A DNA stretch of 64,000 bases, from NCBI GenBank assembly GCA_963576725.1, contig OY755238.1, positions 28,539,201 to 28,603,200 on the forward strand, written 5' to 3'. Under the pieces are notes generated by a model. The model worked only from the letters and a program-made list of their open reading frames with translations. It was not told where the DNA came from and made no database searches. Positions within the stretch are counted from its first letter, which is position 1. Each line of letters begins with the position of its first letter. This document shows, one piece after another, positions 57,301 through 60,300 of this stretch. Origin of the DNA: Azorinus chamasolen. Its lineage: Eukaryota > Mollusca > Bivalvia > Cardiida > Solecurtidae. The translations under genes and the position numbers were made by a program.

Positions 57301-60300
57301 AAATTAAACTTCAAACTTTGAAACGCTTGTCATACCGTATTCCTCGACGGTAAAATTTCGCACAGAGTCTACAACCTGAAATGACACAAAAACAATGATA
57401 ACAATAACATTATAATATTTCAAAATATAATTAATAGTACTGCAATTAACCCTTTCGTGGCTAATGTCGCAAAAATGCACCACGACAGGAAGTGCAGTCC
57501 CTGACCAGACGCCGCTTTTTGTCTCAAACCTTATTCCTATGTCTGTGCTTCATTCCGTTTAAATTTGCATTTATATATCTCATTTCTTTATTTAAACGAT
57601 TGATTTTAACAATAGTGGTTTGCATACGACAATTAGAATTTTGGCACCGAAAGAGTTAATCTGATTTAACAAGTACAGTACCTGTTGTTGAAATAAAAAG
57701 AGAAAAGTGTGCTTTTAAAACAAAGGTGACGATAACAATATGCTATTAGTTACGGTGGTTCATGAATATAGTTCTAAGAACATTTGGATACTGAAACTAG
57801 TATATTATGGATATTAGGCACATATTATCCAGAAAAAAGATTTGTTTAAACTAGCATTCAGTCTGTTTGGAACTGTCTTGTACAATTACAAATTGAAGGC
57901 ACTCTTTTTGCATTTGATCAGGACCAATCGCATGTCAGGTGTTATCTGTCACTTAGGAAACGGAATATAGTTTTACTTGTGTTTAGAAAATATATCATTC
58001 CATTAACATGTGTGATCTTGTGCAAATATGTATAATGGTCACAATAAAAGCATAATACGTACTTAACCCTTTACCTGATAGAAGCGGCTTTTAGCGTGTT
58101 TAATTTATTCCTCCGCTGAAGAAAATAGTTCAATTTTATATAGTCATGAACAAATACCATAGGAAATATTTTCTATATCCTAGCAGTTGGTAGCTTAAAA
58201 CAGGCTGAAAGTAAAGCATAATGCGCCTTAAGGCGCATTCTGCTTTACTTTCAACCTGCTTTAAGTGGCCACCTGTCTCCATAACTAGACACAGTCTATT
58301 GGGTAAAGGGTTAAGGCGTTTGCTCCGCAGTGCCTCCAAACAATTGCTGTTTCATGTCGTTAAATATTAACCCTAAGTCTGTTGTGAAATGAGGTCTGCT
58401 TAAGCTCCGATCTTTTGCCGTTATCACTTATATCTGTTTCGTACAAGCTTGTGAGATACTATTCCCTGAGCGTCAAACAGCTTAGATCTTAATGAGACAC
58501 CGAGATATTCTGCGTCTCATCTGGATCCATTTGTTTTACAAATATCAGTTAAGTCGCGCTAAGGAGGCTATGGGTTAAACATAAACACCAAAACGGCTTA
58601 GCTAACGAGCAAAACCGTTTACAAATTACTCAATAAATACGCTTTTGCAAACAAAGTAGACCCAGCTCAGAGGCTCCTGTAGCGACATTCTGATAAAGGT
58701 CTGTTTTATTTGCTTATGAATTGATAAAGATACTATTCTACTGTAATAGTTTCCGTGTCCATATGTCATTATAACAAATAATAAAATATTATTCATGGTG
58801 TCATTATTGATAGAGTTAAACGTTCTAGAGGTTCAGATAATATGCGTAAATCGAAAGATGTTCACGAATAACTCCTTTATTTCTCCACCAATCCCTATGT
58901 TGTCACCACTCTTTAGAATCGTCTCGAAGAAGGTGGTCACAGCATAAAGTGCGGTTTGAGAAATGACGATTTTAGTATTTGAGTACGCACCTTTATATGT
59001 AGCTCTAGTTAAAAAAAATTACTAATTTAAAACAATTTACCTCATCGCCACATTCCACACTGATTGAATATTGGCCAAGAAGGGGATCTGTTGACAAATC
59101 CATGTCGCCTTTGTACATCGATTTACGTTCATCTGCAGACACAACAAAAACGGACATAAGACTTGTTATTGTACAAACGACTATTCGCTCTGTAAACTTA
59201 GCAAATAAATTAGAATAAAAGGGAGGTAATCCAATAATGGAATAGTATATATTTACTTTGCGTATGCCGTACATATCCGGAAATGAGACTCTACCACAAT
59301 TCAAAGTTTCATCAGTTTCTGTTCAAAATGCTGCATTAATTTCCCAGACAATAAATAAAATGCTAACATTAAAAAACAAGATACATTAATATCTGAAGAT
59401 GATAGAATCATGTCCCCTATACATCGCATTTAATAATAAACATGTCCATGTAAAGGTGCACATATCATACACAGGGCGGACCAACAGGAGAAATGACATG
59501 CTTAGCGTAACTGGAAATATAATAATGCCAATTTCATAATAAGGTCAGTCAAAATCAGACTAATGCCTATATGGACAGACACATGCACATATATAAACGT
59601 AACCCACAGCTTACAAATATACCACTATAATTATTCAGTTGACTGCCGCTACAACATGGTTAACCATTTCCCCCATGCATATGCATGTAAGAAATAATAA
59701 CATCATGGGCAAAGGAGTTGTTGGCCATGGCAGAATCTGAAGAATCATATATTTGTTATATCATAAGCAAACAGAACAAATCTGTATCAGAGGGCTTCTA
59801 TAGGAGTCGTCTATCCTGGGTCTACTCTGTTTGCAAAGACGTTGAAAAGCGTATTTATGGAGTGAAGGATTAGGAAAATTAAATCTGCTTTACAAAACAA
59901 GTTCTTGTGTATGCATACCTTCACTTGCCTCCTGCACTTTCAATAGGATGACATTTCCCTCAGGGTCCTTTTGAGGTAAGACAATAAAAAAAAATTATAA
60001 CATAACTCGTGGCTTCAGCGTGACGTAACACTATCATTTATTTTTTGATAATCATGGGCATATATTCACTAGTGAATAACATTCGAACGACCGAATGACA
60101 TTCGAACGATTCATACGCGATGTCAAAACAAACAAACTGGCGGACGGTGGTCGACCTACCTGTCCACGATTGAGTCACGATAGATGGCAAAGGATTGTTG
60201 GCACTTGCGCCTTAATTTCGATAAAATAATACAAATTGTAATCGCTGTCAGGAATCATATACAAAATGTATGCCAAAAAAGACCTACCAGCTACTCTGAC

